Of a stretch of DNA of 64,000 nucleotides, positions 35,297 through 45,424 are shown piece by piece (position 1 is the stretch's first letter; each line of letters begins with the position of its first letter). This stretch comes from Mycolicibacterium rhodesiae (GTDB taxonomy: Bacteria > Actinomycetota > Actinomycetes > Mycobacteriales > Mycobacteriaceae): the NCBI RefSeq assembly GCF_002086695.1, contig NZ_MVIH01000003.1, positions 124,001-188,000 on the forward strand, written 5' to 3'. The position numbers were made by a program, and so were the translations under genes. The notes under the pieces are model-generated. The model ran no database searches and was not told the origin of the DNA. It saw only the letters and a program-made list of their open reading frames with translations.

Positions 35297-37033
35297 TCAG
35301 CGCGGTGGCTTGACGGGCTCCACGGCTGAGACCGGTAAGGGTGCTCCGGGCGTGCCGGCCGGATCGACGGGCTTGCCGATCACCTCATAGACACGGAACA
35401 TCTCGTCGCTGGTCGCGCCGTCTGCCGAGTAGATCAGTCTGGCGATGCCCGCCCCGGTGGACCACAATTCCGGGTAGCGGCGGTTGATCGCGTCAGGGAT
35501 GTTGAGCCGGGGATTTGTCGCCACGATATAGCGGATTCCCATGTCCCACGGTCGATTCAAGGCGGTGGAGAAGTCGTAGTCACTGGTGATCACAAACTGT
35601 TTCGGGTGGTCCGAGGACAGCCAGATCCCCCACGCGAGGAAGGTGTCCATCAACACCGTGCCGTCCGGAAGCTTCTTCGCGTCGAGCCATGCGGCGAGTT
35701 GTCGCTCACTGATCAGCCGCCGACGTGCGGGCTGTTTTTCGGGGGGATGGCCTACCGGATCGACGAGGGAGATGAAGCTCGATTCCAACTGCCCGTAGGC
35801 AATATCCTCGTTGACGATGAGCGGTGTCGTCACCGGGATCGCCACCACCACCGACGCGGTGAGCAGTAGGGCGGCGGCTTGGGTGGAACGCTTGTCCGCC
35901 GTGCTGCGGCTGGTCCTGGGCCGCGTCGCGGGCCAACACGCGACTGCGATACACACCACCATCGGGATCGCCAGCAGATAGAAGCGGAACCATCCGAACG
36001 TCATGGAAAGATGCTGTGCCACAGCGGCGAAGGTCAAGGTGGCGCCCAGGACCGCGACTGGAACGACAGCGCTGACCTGCCGTCGCAACACCCCGACCAG
36101 AATCGCCATCGCTACGGCGATACCTGTCAGAGGCTGCATGCCGAAGAGGCGTGCGGCGATGACCAGCCATCCGGAACCGGGGTCGCCGCGGCCCACGTGT
36201 GCCAGCCGTTGAGCCACCTGGCTGCTGTTCCCGTACTGGGACGAGAAGGTGGCGAACAGTTCCCCGTTGATGATCCAGCCGGTGACCGCCCATACGAGGA
36301 TGGCGGTGGCAATGGGGAAACCGATGATGGCGAGATTGAGGACGGTCGACTGCACACGGTCGGAATACCGCGAACGGTGCCAGGTGACCGCACCCACCAG
36401 AAGTGCGGCTCCGGCCGCGGCCGGGACCACCTCGTAGCGGGTGAGATATCCGCAGCCCAACGCGATGCCGGCCCAGGCGAGGTCACCGACGCGCTCGCTG
36501 TCGCACCATCGCATCAGGTGACGCACGCACCACACCAGGCAGAACATTTCAGCGGCCTCGCTCAGACCGGAGCCGCCGTACAGAATGATCATCGGGTGCA
36601 GGGCCACCGCGCCGACGGCTAGCCACCGCCACCCCGTCGGGAGTCCGCGGTCGAGCGCGATACCCCGGACCATCAGGACGGCGCCGGCCATGAACAGCGA
36701 GCTCTGGATGACACCGGCGATTCCGTAGTACTTCAGCGCCGGCCACCAGTGACTCAGTGCAACGAACGGTATGTCGACCATGCTGGGCAGCGGATTCCAG
36801 ACGAACCCGATGGCCGACAGGTGCGGATCGCGGGCGTATATCGCAAAACCGGCGTTGGCCACCCGGTTGGGCGCATCCGGCTCGAAGATGTTGTACCGCA
36901 GCACCAGAACGGTGCCGACCACACAGTAGAGCGCAGTGAGGGCGGTGAACAGCAGCAACCCCGGCCAGCGCGGCCGGCCCGGGGCCGTCTGGCCGGGATC
37001 GGCCTCGGTCGGGGCGACTACGACTGTGGTCAC
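35297..37033 (-). CDS. GT-C-like polytopic membrane protein (putative glycosyltransferase)
   Basis: Membrane protein of 578 residues with about 10 helices in the first 400 residues, then a soluble extracytoplasmic domain of about 170 residues. The first loop has YNIFEPDAPNRVANAGFAI, with an acidic pair where GT-C enzymes (GT39/GT83 type) place their catalytic Asp/Glu. GCGYLTRYEVVPAAAG and SGLSEAAEMFCLVW resemble the polyprenyl-phosphate-sugar transferases. It probably decorates the exported glycan from a polyprenyl-phospho-sugar donor (inference). The GTG start at 37033 overlaps the stop of the BcsB-like copy 2 (GTGA), tying it to that operon. Confidence 0.7.
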   Translation of the reverse strand: MTTVVVAPTEADPGQTAPGRPRWPGLLLFTALTALYCVVGTVLVLRYNIFEPDAPNRVANAGFAIYARDPHLSAIGFVWNPLPSMVDIPFVALSHWWPALKYYGIAGVIQSSLFMAGAVLMVRGIALDRGLPTGWRWLAVGAVALHPMIILYGGSGLSEAAEMFCLVWCVRHLMRWCDSERVGDLAWAGIALGCGYLTRYEVVPAAAGAALLVGAVTWHRSRYSDRVQSTVLNLAIIGFPIATAILVWAVTGWIINGELFATFSSQYGNSSQVAQRLAHVGRGDPGSGWLVIAARLFGMQPLTGIAVAMAILVGVLRRQVSAVVPVAVLGATLTFAAVAQHLSMTFGWFRFYLLAIPMVVCIAVACWPATRPRTSRSTADKRSTQAAALLLTASVVVAIPVTTPLIVNEDIAYGQLESSFISLVDPVGHPPEKQPARRRLISERQLAAWLDAKKLPDGTVLMDTFLAWGIWLSSDHPKQFVITSDYDFSTALNRPWDMGIRYIVATNPRLNIPDAINRRYPELWSTGAGIARLIYSADGATSDEMFRVYEVIGKPVDPAGTPGAPLPVSAVEPVKPPR

Positions 37034-38997
37034 AGCTCAGGGCGGGTGGTGGTGCGCCTGCGTAACCGGATCACCAGCACTGTCGCGGCGATGACGAGCG
37101 CGGCGGCGCCGACGCCGAGACTGACCCACGCCCACCATTTCCAGGCGTCGCCGGGGTGGGGCTGGCGGGCCATGGGGCCGCCTTCGTTGATGGACATGTT
37201 CACCGTGCGGCCTTGAGGTCCAGTCGCGACCACGTCGCCGACGACTGATGCCCATCGACTGGGCAGGCCTCGGATGTAGTCGAACGACGCGTCGACCAGA
37301 GACCAGTCACCGGTGGCCGAGATGGCCAGGACCGTGCGGTTATTGGAGGTGAACGCTTGGATGGCGCCGACCTGGCCGTTGATGTTGAGATCAGTGGTCG
37401 GGTCGCCGTTGACGCCGACGTCGCTTGCTCCGTTGGGAACCAGCGGAGCCTTCATGCCGGCCCTCGACAGCGCGGCACCGGTGGTGACGGCCAGCAACCC
37501 GGTGCGAGAACCGGCGGCTTGACCGAAGGTCGTCACCTTCGGACGCAGGGTCACCGATGTCTGCTGCGCCATGAGGTTGATGGCTTGCGCGGCGAACCTG
37601 ATGTAGTCGGGACTGTCGAGCGTCACGTTGAAGTCTGGGGTGAACGCCATCGGCAGCACAGGGAACCCGCCGCGGTTGTTGGTACCCGGCGTGACGGTGA
37701 CGGTCGATTGCCCGTCCAATGCGAACGTCATGCGGTCATTGAGGGGAGCGCACTCCTGTTGCGGAATGTAGCGAAGCTCGAGTGCGAGTCCGACGTTCGA
37801 CGCGATTTCTTCGGCAGGGATCACGCCGCTGATATCCAACGTGCCCGAATTGTCCAGCCTGTGTGTGGCCAAAACCGTTGATCCCGACCGGATCAGCACG
37901 GATGCCTGGCCGCTGCCGACCGGGGTGTACTTGGCCATCAGGTGGACGTTGGCACTGCTGATCGGACCCGCGCCGAAGGCGCTCACGTCAAAGCCGGCAT
38001 AGATCGTGGTGACCCCGAGGACTGACGCCTGGCCGTTGACGCCGAGCTGGTCAAAAGTCTTGGTGTTGCTCGACAGGGTGGTGTCGTCCTTGGACGACAG
38101 CACAACGGCTGCCGGTGCCTGAGCCAAATCTGTTCTCTGGTCGGCGAATAGCTGAACCTGTCGAGCCAGGGTCTGTCCGGTGCCGCTGATCACCAGCGTG
38201 GCCGCGGGCGTGCCCGAGTTCTCGACGATCACCCCTGGCTGGCTGTTGTCGCGAATGTCGATCACCCGGACAGCGGGTTCCGGCGCGGGTGCGATGTCCA
38301 GGGTGGTGACGTCGATGCGGACCGGCATCGGACGGTACTTCTTGGTCAACCGTGCCACCAGGTCCAGCGCCGCCTGCTGCTGAACGTAGGTGGGATTCGG
38401 GCCAACGTTGATCAGGATCTTGTCGAGAAAGCTCGGCAGGTAGTCGGCTACCGATGCCGGGTCGGTCGGCGGCCCGGCGAACGAACTGGCGAGCTGGCTG
38501 ATCGAGAGCGCCGGTATCTGCGTGCAGTTGTTGACGTTTTGGTTGTTGTCACGGATGACGAAGCTCAGCTTTGCCATGCCGTTGGCGACGAGCGCTGGGC
38601 TGATGTCGATCTGGAACGGTACGGTCGTCGCGTCGGCCGGTACCGGGATGGTGCCGAGCACCATGCCGCGGTCGTCGAGAACGTCCACCCGTCCGCTGAC
38701 CACGTTGACGACCGCGCCGATGACGCCACTGAGCACCGTCGGCACCGTGCCTGCCGGGACCGGGATCGCGGTCTCGCTGGGTTGATTGGCTCCGAGTAGA
38801 TCGATCCTGTCCGGCAACCCCAGCTGGGGCCACCCGATCAACCGCGGGGGCTCAGGTGCGGGTTCGGTGGAGATCACCTCAACCACGTCAGTGTCCGGGT
38901 CTGCCGACGCAGGAGCAAGTGTGCTGCCCAGCATCGGTGCCGCAAGCAGAACCGACACCATACCGAGAGTGCCGAGTCTCGCGAAAAGTGTTCTCAC
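37030..38997 (-). CDS. BcsB-like exported, C-terminally anchored protein (copy 2)
   Basis: Second BcsB-type protein, 655 residues. Signal peptide RTLFARLGTLGMVSVLLAAP with cleavage near ASA-D; then the same order of modules as copy 1, with matching landmarks: IGWPQLGLPDRIDLLGANQP, VPFQIDISPALVANGMAKLS and GVIVENSGTPAATLVISG. A C-terminal helix (around residues 622-645) is followed by RLRRRTTTRPEL. It sits directly downstream of the processive GT2 gene (ATGA-type overlap), the same order as bcsA-bcsB, which is the best argument for a synthase partnership. No PilZ domain is encoded nearby. Confidence 0.78.
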   Translation of the reverse strand: MRTLFARLGTLGMVSVLLAAPMLGSTLAPASADPDTDVVEVISTEPAPEPPRLIGWPQLGLPDRIDLLGANQPSETAIPVPAGTVPTVLSGVIGAVVNVVSGRVDVLDDRGMVLGTIPVPADATTVPFQIDISPALVANGMAKLSFVIRDNNQNVNNCTQIPALSISQLASSFAGPPTDPASVADYLPSFLDKILINVGPNPTYVQQQAALDLVARLTKKYRPMPVRIDVTTLDIAPAPEPAVRVIDIRDNSQPGVIVENSGTPAATLVISGTGQTLARQVQLFADQRTDLAQAPAAVVLSSKDDTTLSSNTKTFDQLGVNGQASVLGVTTIYAGFDVSAFGAGPISSANVHLMAKYTPVGSGQASVLIRSGSTVLATHRLDNSGTLDISGVIPAEEIASNVGLALELRYIPQQECAPLNDRMTFALDGQSTVTVTPGTNNRGGFPVLPMAFTPDFNVTLDSPDYIRFAAQAINLMAQQTSVTLRPKVTTFGQAAGSRTGLLAVTTGAALSRAGMKAPLVPNGASDVGVNGDPTTDLNINGQVGAIQAFTSNNRTVLAISATGDWSLVDASFDYIRGLPSRWASVVGDVVATGPQGRTVNMSINEGGPMARQPHPGDAWKWWAWVSLGVGAAALVIAATVLVIRLRRRTTTRPEL

Positions 38998-40421
38998 GAA
39001 GGATTTCCCGTCGACTCAGGGACAGTGTGCTTGTGAGACAAGCCGTGGACGGTCTTCTCCCAGAAACACGGTTTGGTCACCAGCTGATAGAGCGCCTTCA
39101 CCGCCGCGATGGATTGCAGGAACCAATACAGCGGGACCAGCGCAGCCGCCCACCAGAGGTGTGGTTTACCCAATGCCTGCGCGACGATGAGGCCGACGAA
39201 AATCGACATGGGCGCGCCGATGAGAAGCAGAATCAGGCAGACGTAGTAGGTCATCGGTGGGAACACGACTTCGACGGCGTGCGGCCGGCCCAACATCCAC
39301 GTCGCCAGGATGAACCAGAACAGCAGATTGCACGCCGCGGTAAGCGGCACACCGCCCGTCATGTTGATCAGGCGCCAGGTGCCCTTCAACCCGATCTCGC
39401 TGCGCAGTGCCGCGGGATTTCGCAAATGGACCAGCATGGTCTGCAAGTAGCCCTTGTACCAGCGCGACCGTTGCCGAATCCAGTTCACCACATCGGAATT
39501 CGCCTCTTCCAACGTCACCGAATCCAGGATCCGGGTGCGGTAGCCGCAGCGGGCAAGCCGCACACCGAGATCGGCGTCTTCGGTCACGTTGTACTCGTCC
39601 CACCCGCCGATCTCCCTCCATACGTCGGCGCGCATGTGGTTCGAGGTGCCGCCGAGTGGCACGACGCAGCGGGCCCGTTCCACCGCAGGCAGCACGACGC
39701 CGAACCATTGGTCGTACTCCAATGAGAAGAATCGCGTCAGCAGATTCTGGCGCTCGTTGAAGTAGCCGAGCCGGGCCTGCAGGCACCCGACCTCGGCGGG
39801 GGTCTGTCGGAACGCTGCGACCGCACGTCGGAGTTGCAGCGGGTCGGGGATGTCCTCGGCGTCGTAGATGGTCATCAACTCACCGCGAAGGCCGGGCGTT
39901 GCCATGCCGTAGTTGCACGCCTTCGGCTTTGTCTTCGGCATGCTGTGCGGAACGATGATCACCCGGATCGACGTCAGATTCGCGTCGAGCAATGCCATCT
40001 GGGTTGGCAGATCGTCTTCCTCGACGAGCAGCAGGATCTCCAGTTTGTCTCTGGGGTAGTCCAGGCGCCCCACTCCGTTGAGGAGGTTGGCGACAATCGT
40101 GGGCTCGTCGTAGACGGGCAGCAACACGGTGTAGACCGGCAACTCGTCATCGGTGAGTGCCAGCGCCTCGGCGTCTGAGATCCGGATGAGCGCCGACGAG
40201 CGAATCCCGCGCAGCAGAAGGTAATTCCGGTCGATGCTGGAGGCGAGGTAGAACGCCGCAATCAGTGCGGTCAACGCGGGCGCGACCGCATACGGAAACA
40301 CGACGCCGCCGACGATGAGAGCTGCGATGAGAACGCCACAAGCAGTCAGGGTGCGGGCACCGAGGAGATTCCGAGCCGAAAACCGCGGGTGCAATTGCGC
40401 GGGCTGCAGTGTTTCAGTCAC
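38994..40421 (-). CDS. Processive-type membrane glycosyltransferase family 2 (synthase-like)
   Basis: Membrane GT2 of 475 residues with the motifs of processive beta-glycan synthases: VYTVLLPVYDEPTIVANLL, DAED at 187-190 (metal/nucleotide), TED at 280-282 (catalytic base) and QRSRW at 317-321 (acceptor channel). Two helices precede the catalytic domain (residues 25-62) and about three follow it (residues 350-430), fewer than BcsA, and there is no PilZ domain. KPKACNYG and YNVTEDADLGVRLARCGYRT are typical of this branch. Polymer could be beta-glucan, or mannuronan if GDP-ManA is its donor (inference). Coupled to BcsB-like copy 2 downstream and to the exosortase-like gene upstream. Confidence 0.88.
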   Translation of the reverse strand: MTETLQPAQLHPRFSARNLLGARTLTACGVLIAALIVGGVVFPYAVAPALTALIAAFYLASSIDRNYLLLRGIRSSALIRISDAEALALTDDELPVYTVLLPVYDEPTIVANLLNGVGRLDYPRDKLEILLLVEEDDLPTQMALLDANLTSIRVIIVPHSMPKTKPKACNYGMATPGLRGELMTIYDAEDIPDPLQLRRAVAAFRQTPAEVGCLQARLGYFNERQNLLTRFFSLEYDQWFGVVLPAVERARCVVPLGGTSNHMRADVWREIGGWDEYNVTEDADLGVRLARCGYRTRILDSVTLEEANSDVVNWIRQRSRWYKGYLQTMLVHLRNPAALRSEIGLKGTWRLINMTGGVPLTAACNLLFWFILATWMLGRPHAVEVVFPPMTYYVCLILLLIGAPMSIFVGLIVAQALGKPHLWWAAALVPLYWFLQSIAAVKALYQLVTKPCFWEKTVHGLSHKHTVPESTGNPS

Positions 40422-41913
40422 GTCGGTGGGAGCCTCCGGGAGATGGAGAGTCGGAAACTGCGCTGACCGCGGCCGTCAGCGTGGCGGCGCGTTGGCTCAC
40501 CAGCGGATCGACGTGATCGAGACCCTGGGGTCGCTGACGCGACAGCCACAGCCACGAGCCCACCGATGCGTCGAGCGCGTCGGGCGGCTGAGGGGTGGGT
40601 GGTGCCTGATCACCCGACAGCGACTGACTGACGATCACGGTCACCCGCTGGAAGAGTGAGCCGGCGCGTTGGGTCCAGGTCAGCGCATACCAGTCCACCC
40701 CGCGGGCGTCTGCGGCGGCGTCGGCGTCACTGTGGAGCACACGTGTACCGGCCGGAATCCCGGCGGAGGCGGCGACCGCCCGATAGCTCACGGGCCGGGC
40801 CGCCGGATACCAGACGACGTCGGAGAGATCGGCTAGAACGGCTTCGCTGGGTGTCGACAGCACGTCCACTGCGGCGGCCGGCATGCCCTTTTGGTCTGGC
40901 GCGGCAAACCGGACCAGAGTCGAGTCGGGCCCGGCGAACTTGGTGACGAAGTCGTAGGACGCGATGCGGGACAGGCCACTGCGTGCCGTCCAGTCCGTTG
41001 GGATTGTCCGCGGGGCCGCCGCGTCGTGCTGGTGTAGCCCAGCGGCGGCCAAGATTGCCGTGCCGACGGCGAGGACGCCCACCGTCCGCACGGAGCGATG
41101 GGGCATTGCCGCGCTGATGGGGCGTTCGGTGGGGTCTGCCGATCGGGAATTCGGCGTCAGCCGGGCACCGATCACCGACAGGACGGGAATGACTCCGGCG
41201 GCGACGATGATCGTTGGCAGGAACCAGGAGGCGCAGTTGACGACCAACGGGGCGCTCGCCGCGAGGCTGATGGCCGTGGCGGCCAACCGACGACGCATGG
41301 CGAGGGTCCGGGTGGCCAGGAAAACTGCCACGGCGCCGATCGCGGCGGCGACGATTGCACCGTCGATGGGTGTCCCGCCCAGGGCGGCCGTGGCGGCCAG
41401 ATAGGGCACCGGCGTGGCGAAGCACGCCAGGAAAAGCCACAACGACCACATCGTGAGCGCGTGACGCATGCCGAACAAGATGATGACGCAGCACACGGCC
41501 CACACCAGGACCGCCAGCGACTCCAGGCGCCACCACGCCGACAGCGTCGGCATCCGGCCGATCAACAGATAGATGGCGGCCAGCCCGAGAATGCCGATCA
41601 ACGCGGCGACGATCCAGTCCGATTCACCGTCGCCGACGCCGTGGGAGGTGGTGCGGTACCCGGCGGCGATCAGAAGAGCCAGGACAGGCAGGACGACCAG
41701 ATACGCGGTCCGAGAGCCGGCGACCGCGTCGGCGAAGATGTGCGCGTAGCTGGATGCGTACGCGACCATGCAGAGCAGAGCCACGGCCGTGCCTCGAGGC
41801 AACACGCCGAGACCGGTTGGCTTGGCCGGGGCGTCAGTCGAAATATCGTCTGGGAGTTCGCGGTCGGAAACCGGCCGCGGCGCAGCCGTGGCAGTCACAT
41901 CGATGTTTGGCAT
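40414..41913 (-). CDS. Polytopic membrane protein with exosortase/EpsI-like plan, catalytic Cys not found
   Basis: Unassigned protein of 499 residues: about 9 helices in residues 40-300, then a soluble C-terminal domain. The order of helices (TAYLVVLPVLALLIAAGYRT, LIGILGLAAIYLLIGR, LWLFLACFATPVPYLAAT) and the fused soluble domain (WYPAARPVSYRAVAASAGIP) recall exosortases fused to EpsI, which are found in exopolysaccharide loci. The exosortase active-site motif (A-C-S-G-x-R) was not found; the only similar site is VVNCASWF. So it may be a degenerate relative or an unrelated protein. First gene of the leftward operon; its GT2 neighbour overlaps it by 8 bp. Start is ATG at 41913. Confidence 0.5.
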   Translation of the reverse strand: MPNIDVTATAAPRPVSDRELPDDISTDAPAKPTGLGVLPRGTAVALLCMVAYASSYAHIFADAVAGSRTAYLVVLPVLALLIAAGYRTTSHGVGDGESDWIVAALIGILGLAAIYLLIGRMPTLSAWWRLESLAVLVWAVCCVIILFGMRHALTMWSLWLFLACFATPVPYLAATAALGGTPIDGAIVAAAIGAVAVFLATRTLAMRRRLAATAISLAASAPLVVNCASWFLPTIIVAAGVIPVLSVIGARLTPNSRSADPTERPISAAMPHRSVRTVGVLAVGTAILAAAGLHQHDAAAPRTIPTDWTARSGLSRIASYDFVTKFAGPDSTLVRFAAPDQKGMPAAAVDVLSTPSEAVLADLSDVVWYPAARPVSYRAVAASAGIPAGTRVLHSDADAAADARGVDWYALTWTQRAGSLFQRVTVIVSQSLSGDQAPPTPQPPDALDASVGSWLWLSRQRPQGLDHVDPLVSQRAATLTAAVSAVSDSPSPGGSHRRD

Positions 41914-42145
41914 CTATCCATCCGGAGTCCGAATAATGTTGCAGTAGCTAACTTGCGTTTGCATCATTGCGTACGGCAGGTATGGGCTTTCGGTGAATCA
42001 TGGGCATAACTAGGCAAAAGTTACGGCATCAACAATTACAGCAAACAACCATTACATCGCTGATAAACCCGGGCGAGTGTGGCGAAGCTCACGTTTGCGC
42101 TGTGAACGGCGGGTGCGGCCGGTACGAAGCCGATGTGGATGCGGA
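41914..42145. promoter_or_regulatory. AT-rich divergent region between exopolysaccharide operon and pta
   Basis: A 232-bp spacer, visibly the most AT-rich of the window in 41930-42070, with runs such as CATCAACAATTACAGC and GGGCATAACTAGGCAAAAG. It must hold promoters for the leftward synthase operon and for pta-ackA and marks the right edge of the inserted block. No riboswitch or long palindrome was recognised. Promoter positions cannot be fixed by eye. Confidence 0.4.
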
Positions 42146-44230
42146 ATGCTGAAGACCGTGACCGCCGCGCGCACCACCACGTCGATCTACATCGCCTCCC
42201 CCGAAGGTGACACAGGCAAATCAACCGTCGCACTGGGCATCCTGCACCGCCTGACCGCGATGGTGCCGAGGGCGGGAGTGTTCCGTCCGATCACCCGGCG
42301 GGAGAACCGGGACTACATCCTGGAGTTGTTGCTGGCGCACAGCAACGCCGGCCTGACCTACGACGACTGCGTCGGGGTGACCTATCAGCGGTTACATGCG
42401 GATCCCGACGGCGCGATCGCGGACATCGTCGACCGGTATCACGAGGTGGCCGCCCGCTGCGATGCGGTGGTGATCGTCGGATCGGACTACACCGACGTGG
42501 CGAGCCCCACCGAACTGAGTGTCAACGCGCGCATAGCGGCCAACCTCGGAGCGCCGGTGCTGCTGTCGGTGCGCGCCCGGGATCGCTCCCCGGCAGAGGT
42601 CGCCGAGGTCATCACGTTGTGCCTGGCCGAGCTGGCCGCCCAGCACGCACACACCGCCGCGGTGGTGGCCAATCGCGCCGACCCGGCGCAACTTGATGCG
42701 GTGGCCGAGGCGTGCGCGAACCTGGGCCCGCGCGTGTACGTCCTCCCCGAGGAGCCGCTTCTGGTAGCCCCGACCGTCGCCGATCTGAGCCATGCGGTGG
42801 ACGGAGTTCTGGCGCACGGGGACACCTCGCTGCTCGGCCGCGAAGTAATGGGTGTGCTGGTGGCGGGCATGACCGCCGAGCACTGTCTGGAACGGCTCAC
42901 CGAGGGGGTTGCCGTCATCACGCCGGGAGATCGCTCCGACGTGGTCCTGGCCGTCACCAGTGCACATGCTGCGGAGGGTTTCCCGTCTCTGTCGGCGCTC
43001 ATTCTCAACGGTGGGCTGCCGCTGCACCGTTCGATCGCCGAACTGGTGACCGGGCTGGGCCTGCGATTACCGATCATCGCCACCGAACTCGGCACCTTCG
43101 AGACGGCCAGCGCGGTGGCGGGAACGCGCGGGCGGGTCACCGCCACATCGCAGCGCAAGATCGACACCGCGATCACGCTGATGGAGCGCTACGTCGATAT
43201 CGACGAGCTACAGAACCGGCTCAGCGTGCCCATCCCGACGGTGACCACCCCGCAGATGTTCACCTATCAGCTGATGGAACGCGCCCGTGCCGACCGCAAG
43301 CGCATCGTACTGCCCGAGGGGGACGACGACCGTATCCTGCAAGCGACCGGACGGTTGTTGCTGCGCGGCGTCGCCGATCTGACCATTCTCGGGGAAGAGG
43401 CTCAAGTACGTTCCCGCGCAGCAGAATTGGGTGTCGACCTGACGGCAGCGGTAGTCATCGATCCGCGCACCAGCGAGCTGTGTGATGAGTTCGCGGAACA
43501 GTACGCCGAACTCCGCAAGAAGAAGGGCGTGACGCTGGAGCAAGCGCGCGAGATCATGCACGACGTGTCGTACTTCGGAACGATGTTGGTGCACAACGGA
43601 ATCGTCGACGGAATGGTTTCCGGCGCGGCGCACACCACGGCGCACACCGTGCGGCCTGCCTTCGAGATCATCAAAACCCAGCCGGATGTCTCGACGGTGT
43701 CGAGCATCTTCTTGATGTGCCTGTCCGACCGAGTTCTGGCCTACGGCGACTGCGCGATCGTGCCGGATCCGACCGCTGAGGAACTCGCCGACATCGCGAT
43801 CAGTTCGGCGCGCACGGCCGCGCAGTTCGGTATCGATCCTCGAGTGGCCATGCTGTCGTACTCCACGGGCGACTCAGGAAGCGGCAGCGGTGTGGAGAAG
43901 GTCAGGGCTGCCACCGAGTTGGTCCGCGCACGGGCGCCGGAGTTGTTGGTGGAAGGGCCCATTCAATACGATGCTGCCGTCGACCCAACCGTTGCCGCGG
44001 CCAAGATGCCCGGCTCTCAGGTAGCCGGGAGTGCGACCGTGCTGATCTTCCCCGACCTCAACACCGGCAACAACACCTACAAGGCGGTCCAGCGCAGTGC
44101 CGGCGCCATCGCGATCGGCCCGGTGCTGCAAGGGCTCAACAAGCCCGTCAACGACCTGTCACGTGGCGCGCTGGTCGAGGATATCGTCAACACCGTCGCC
44201 ATCACCGCGATCCAGGCTCAGGGGCAGTGA
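42146..44230 (+). CDS. pta: Phosphate acetyltransferase
   Basis: Converts acetyl-CoA and phosphate to acetyl-phosphate, first step of acetate overflow, in the cytoplasm. The long 694-residue form has an N-terminal P-loop DRTGG-type domain ([20 protein letters not shown]), a central domain, and a C-terminal PTA_PTB catalytic domain starting near [17 protein letters not shown] and containing [19 protein letters not shown] and [16 protein letters not shown]. Length agrees with M. tuberculosis Pta (about 690). I chose the ATG at 42146; a GTG at 42158 is an alternative. Followed by ackA with a one-base stop/start overlap. Confidence 0.95.
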   Translation: MLKTVTAARTTTSIYIASPEGDTGKSTVALGILHRLTAMVPRAGVFRPITRRENRDYILELLLAHSNAGLTYDDCVGVTYQRLHADPDGAIADIVDRYHEVAARCDAVVIVGSDYTDVASPTELSVNARIAANLGAPVLLSVRARDRSPAEVAEVITLCLAELAAQHAHTAAVVANRADPAQLDAVAEACANLGPRVYVLPEEPLLVAPTVADLSHAVDGVLAHGDTSLLGREVMGVLVAGMTAEHCLERLTEGVAVITPGDRSDVVLAVTSAHAAEGFPSLSALILNGGLPLHRSIAELVTGLGLRLPIIATELGTFETASAVAGTRGRVTATSQRKIDTAITLMERYVDIDELQNRLSVPIPTVTTPQMFTYQLMERARADRKRIVLPEGDDDRILQATGRLLLRGVADLTILGEEAQVRSRAAELGVDLTAAVVIDPRTSELCDEFAEQYAELRKKKGVTLEQAREIMHDVSYFGTMLVHNGIVDGMVSGAAHTTAHTVRPAFEIIKTQPDVSTVSSIFLMCLSDRVLAYGDCAIVPDPTAEELADIAISSARTAAQFGIDPRVAMLSYSTGDSGSGSGVEKVRAATELVRARAPELLVEGPIQYDAAVDPTVAAAKMPGSQVAGSATVLIFPDLNTGNNTYKAVQRSAGAIAIGPVLQGLNKPVNDLSRGALVEDIVNTVAITAIQAQGQ

Positions 44231-45417
44231 TGGCCGATACCGTTCTGGTGCTCAACTCCGGTTCGTCGTCACTGAAATACCAGCTGGTGCAACCGGATAC
44301 CGGTGCATCGCTGGCATATGGGCTCGTCGAGCGGATCGGCGAGGACACGTCCACCGCGACGTTGAAGTCGGGCAACGACGAGATCCGCCGTGACGGCCGG
44401 ATCGCCGACCACGAGGCGGCGCTGCGCACCGCGTTCGACTTGTTCGCCGAGTCCGGCCGGCACCTGGACGATCTGGGGCTCGTTGCGGTCGGGCATCGGG
44501 TCGTCCACGGCGGCCAGGATCTGTACCGTCCCACCGTCGTCGACGATGCGGTCATCGCCAAGCTGAAGGACCTCGCAGCGCTGGCTCCACTGCATAACCC
44601 ACCGGCGGTACTCGGAATCGAGGTCGCCCGCCGAGTCTTGCCCGACCTGCCCCACGTCGCGGTGTTCGACACCGCGTTCTTTCATGATCTGCCGCCCGCC
44701 GCGGCCACCTATGCGATGGACCGGGAATTGGCCCAACGCTGGGATATTCGCCGTTACGGCTTTCACGGGACGTCGCATCAGTACGTCAGCCACCAGGCTG
44801 CACGGTTCCTCGAGGCCCCGATCGAATCTCTCAACCAGATCGTGCTGCATCTGGGCAACGGTGCGTCGGCGTCGGCCATTGCCGGCGGCCGACCGGTCGA
44901 CACCTCGATGGGACTCACGCCGATGGAGGGGCTGGTGATGGGGACCCGCTCGGGCGACATCGACCCCGGCGTTCTCATATATCTCTGGCGGACCGCGGGT
45001 CTGAGCGTCGAGGAGATCGAAACCATGCTCAATCGGCACTCTGGAATGTACGGCCTTGGTGGTGAGATCGACTTCCGGGTGGTGCATCAGAGGATCGAAT
45101 CGGGCGATGAGGCAGCACAATCGGCCTACGAGGTCTACATCCACCGACTGCGCAAGTACGTCGGCGCCTACCTGGCCGTTCTCGGGCACACGGATGTCGT
45201 GACCTTCACCGCCGGTGTGGGTGAAAACGACGCACGGGTGCGGCGCGACGCGTTGACCGGGCTGGCGCCGCTGGGCATCGAACTCGACGAGCACCTCAAC
45301 GACAGCCCCGCTCGTGGCGCGCGACGGATCTCGGCCGACAAGTCACCGACGACCGTGCTGGTGATCCCGACGAATGAAGAGCTGGCGATCGCGCAGGCCT
45401 GCCTGACGGTGATCTGA
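44230..45417 (+). CDS. ackA: Acetate kinase
   Basis: Interconverts acetyl-phosphate plus ADP with acetate plus ATP. All family motifs are in order over 395 residues: [15 protein letters not shown] at the start (phosphate loop), [40 protein letters not shown] with catalytic Arg/His, [12 protein letters not shown] and [15 protein letters not shown]. The ATG at 44230 shares its A with the pta TGA (TGATG), so reinitiation is probable; a GTG three bases earlier is possible. Order pta-ackA matches Rv0408-Rv0409. Confidence 0.96.
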   Translation: MADTVLVLNSGSSSLKYQLVQPDTGASLAYGLVERIGEDTSTATLKSGNDEIRRDGRIADHEAALRTAFDLFAESGRHLDDLGLVAVGHRVVHGGQDLYRPTVVDDAVIAKLKDLAALAPLHNPPAVLGIEVARRVLPDLPHVAVFDTAFFHDLPPAAATYAMDRELAQRWDIRRYGFHGTSHQYVSHQAARFLEAPIESLNQIVLHLGNGASASAIAGGRPVDTSMGLTPMEGLVMGTRSGDIDPGVLIYLWRTAGLSVEEIETMLNRHSGMYGLGGEIDFRVVHQRIESGDEAAQSAYEVYIHRLRKYVGAYLAVLGHTDVVTFTAGVGENDARVRRDALTGLAPLGIELDEHLNDSPARGARRISADKSPTTVLVIPTNEELAIAQACLTVI

Positions 45418-45424
45418 GGGCCGG

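Noticed and set aside
13705..42145. Mobile element or integrase explaining the exopolysaccharide block
   Set aside because: No transposase, integrase, tRNA, direct repeat or inverted terminal repeat was recognised at either edge; transfer remains inference.
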